Assembly (NCBI GenBank): GCA_965224225.1
Contig: CBDCZF010000029.1
Location: 62,001-126,000, forward strand
Reading direction: 5' to 3'
Source: CAJQQK01 sp965224225
GTDB lineage: Bacteria; Pseudomonadota; Alphaproteobacteria; Rhizobiales; Hyphomicrobiaceae
Length of the DNA: 64,000 bases
Under the pieces are notes generated by a model. The model made no database searches. It worked only from the letters and a program-made list of their open reading frames with translations, and was not told the DNA's origin. Positions 63,102-64,000 of this stretch are shown in pieces; position 1 is the stretch's first letter; each line of letters begins with the position of its first letter. Both the position numbers and the translations under genes were made by a program.

Positions 63102-64000
63102 CCTGCCTCAGGTGAATTGGCGCCTGCCCGGCCCTTGACCGGCGTTACCTGATCACCTGGCCGCAAAAACGTGCCGGCCTTGGCAATCACCCAGTCGTCG
63201 GCTTTGAGGCCATCGCGCACTTCGACAAGCCCGTTAGCGCCGATGCCAATGCTGAGGCGGCGCGTCGCCACCCGGCCATCGGCAACGACCAAAACGTAGG
63301 CACCATCGCGATCATGCATGACAGCGCTTGCCGGCACCGCGATGCCATCGCTTTTTGCGGTTTCGATTTGGCCGGTTGCAAAGCTGCCGACCTTGAGCTG
63401 CCGGTCGGCACCGATAAACACGCGGACCCGGGCCAGGCGCGATGCCGGATCGACACGGGCTGCAACCAGGCGGACGCGACCCTCGACGTCACCGACCCCG
63501 CCAACGGTAATGCGCACCGGCTGGTCCGGCCTGACGCGAGGCAGTTGTTCGCCCGTCACCTCGCCGTCGAATTCGATCTCGCCGCCGGCTGCGATGCGGA
63601 ACATCGGCGCCGCGCTGGCAGATGCAATCGCGCCGACCTTGGCCGCACGCTCGAGGACCAGGCCGTCAGCCGGTGCCCGGATCTCGGTGCGCTCGTGGCG
63701 CCACGTCAACTCGCGACGCTGTGCGGCGGCAAGCGCCTTTTCGGCTTCAGCAAGCTTCAAAGCGTTCCGGGCAATGGCGACGGCTGCTTCAGCCGAAGTG
63801 GCGCTTGCCTGGCGCTGATCGAGCAGGCTTTGGGACAGGTGGCCGGCGCGCGATAAGGGGCCGGCGCGCTCAAGGGCGGCAGCGGCTTCATCGAGCCGTG
63901 CCTTGGCCTGCACGATCTGGCTCTCGGCCTGCGCGATGCCGGCCTCGGCGCGGGCCAGGCTCGCATCGTTCTGCGCCATGAGAGCATCGAGGTTTTCCGT
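63098..64000 (-). CDS. RND efflux pump periplasmic adaptor, N-terminus beyond the window
   Basis: The C-terminal 300 residues of a membrane-fusion protein. A coiled-coil hairpin (A-R-A-E-A-G-I-A-Q-A-E-S-Q-I-V-Q-A-K-A-R-L) comes first, then the lipoyl-like half (I-R-A-P-A-D-G-L-V-L-E-R), then beta-barrel and membrane-proximal domains ending G-D-Q-V-T-P-V-K-G. The reading frame is open past 64000, and the methionine at 63979 falls inside the hairpin, so the start is outside the window. It pairs with the downstream RND permease. Confidence 0.9.
   Translation of the reverse strand, partial: TENLDALMAQNDASLARAEAGIAQAESQIVQAKARLDEAAAALERAGPLSRAGHLSQSLLDQRQASATSAEAAVAIARNALKLAEAEKALAAAQRRELTWRHERTEIRAPADGLVLERAAKVGAIASASAAPMFRIAAGGEIEFDGEVTGEQLPRVRPDQPVRITVGGVGDVEGRVRLVAARVDPASRLARVRVFIGADRQLKVGSFATGQIETAKSDGIAVPASAVMHDRDGAYVLVVADGRVATRRLSIGIGANGLVEVRDGLKADDWVIAKAGTFLRPGDQVTPVKGRAGANSPEAG

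Overview
The window looks like a chromosomal segment of an alphaproteobacterium, most likely of the order Hyphomicrobiales (Rhizobiales). The basis is the high GC, the gene order ispH-thrB-rnhA, the group tpiA/ppiD/trpE/secG/pyrG, a PodJ-like polarity protein, a BigR-type sulfide sensor, a TAXI-TRAP transporter and many alphaproteobacterial-style transport and dehydrogenase families. No rRNA, CRISPR array, phage or transposase gene was seen, and no tRNA was found by eye.

Layout. 0-10 kb: alpha/beta hydrolase, Tat-exported L,D-transpeptidase, an enoyl-CoA hydratase with a frameshift, a large PodJ-like coiled-coil/Sel1 protein, a small periplasmic protein, proline iminopeptidase, and a two-component sodium:solute symporter (DUF4212 subunit plus a frameshifted SSF subunit). 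10-19.5 kb: ispH-thrB-rnhA, a lipoprotein, a patatin phospholipase, an isopropylmalate/isocitrate dehydrogenase-family enzyme, and pgm-pgi. 19.6-36 kb: the most interesting region. A MarR regulator sits divergent to an enamidase. A long minus-strand series follows, read from 35.9 kb down to 21.6 kb: substrate-binding protein, LivHM fusion, LivG, LivF, 2-oxoacid:ferredoxin oxidoreductase alpha and beta, an FAD subunit, a fused 2Fe-2S/molybdopterin hydroxylase, 6-hydroxynicotinate reductase, a UPF0280 protein and a DUF1185 protein. Together they predict the reductive (Eubacterium barkeri-like) route nicotinate -> 6-hydroxynicotinate -> 6-oxo-tetrahydronicotinate -> 2-formylglutarate. This would come with its own uptake system and a low-potential ferredoxin reductant, placed in a proteobacterium. 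A nearly identical palindrome lies upstream of both the enamidase and the oxidoreductase, so the MarR protein probably controls both.

36-48 kb: DEAD-box helicase, MipA-like outer-membrane protein, VOC protein, LpxL-type acyltransferase, GMC dehydrogenase, then a divergent sulfur/redox island (SoxW-like thioredoxin and CcdA against SoxS-like thioredoxin, BigR/SoxR regulator and YeeE transporter), then trpE. 48-54 kb: ppiD-like peptidyl-prolyl isomerase, tpiA, a small secreted protein, secG and pyrG. Every one of these is interrupted by single-base indels, mostly in homopolymers, which points to local sequence error and not to decay, since several of these genes are essential. 54-64 kb: TAXI-TRAP transporter with a translationally coupled 84-residue membrane protein, a 3-hydroxyisobutyrate dehydrogenase-family gene, a DUF533 protein with repeated N-terminal modules, and an RND efflux pump whose adaptor runs off the window.

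Intergenic DNA carries several palindromic repeats. Two are unusually large (about 36.1 and 46.4 kb); one has perfect 56-bp arms, and the two share a 16-base core.
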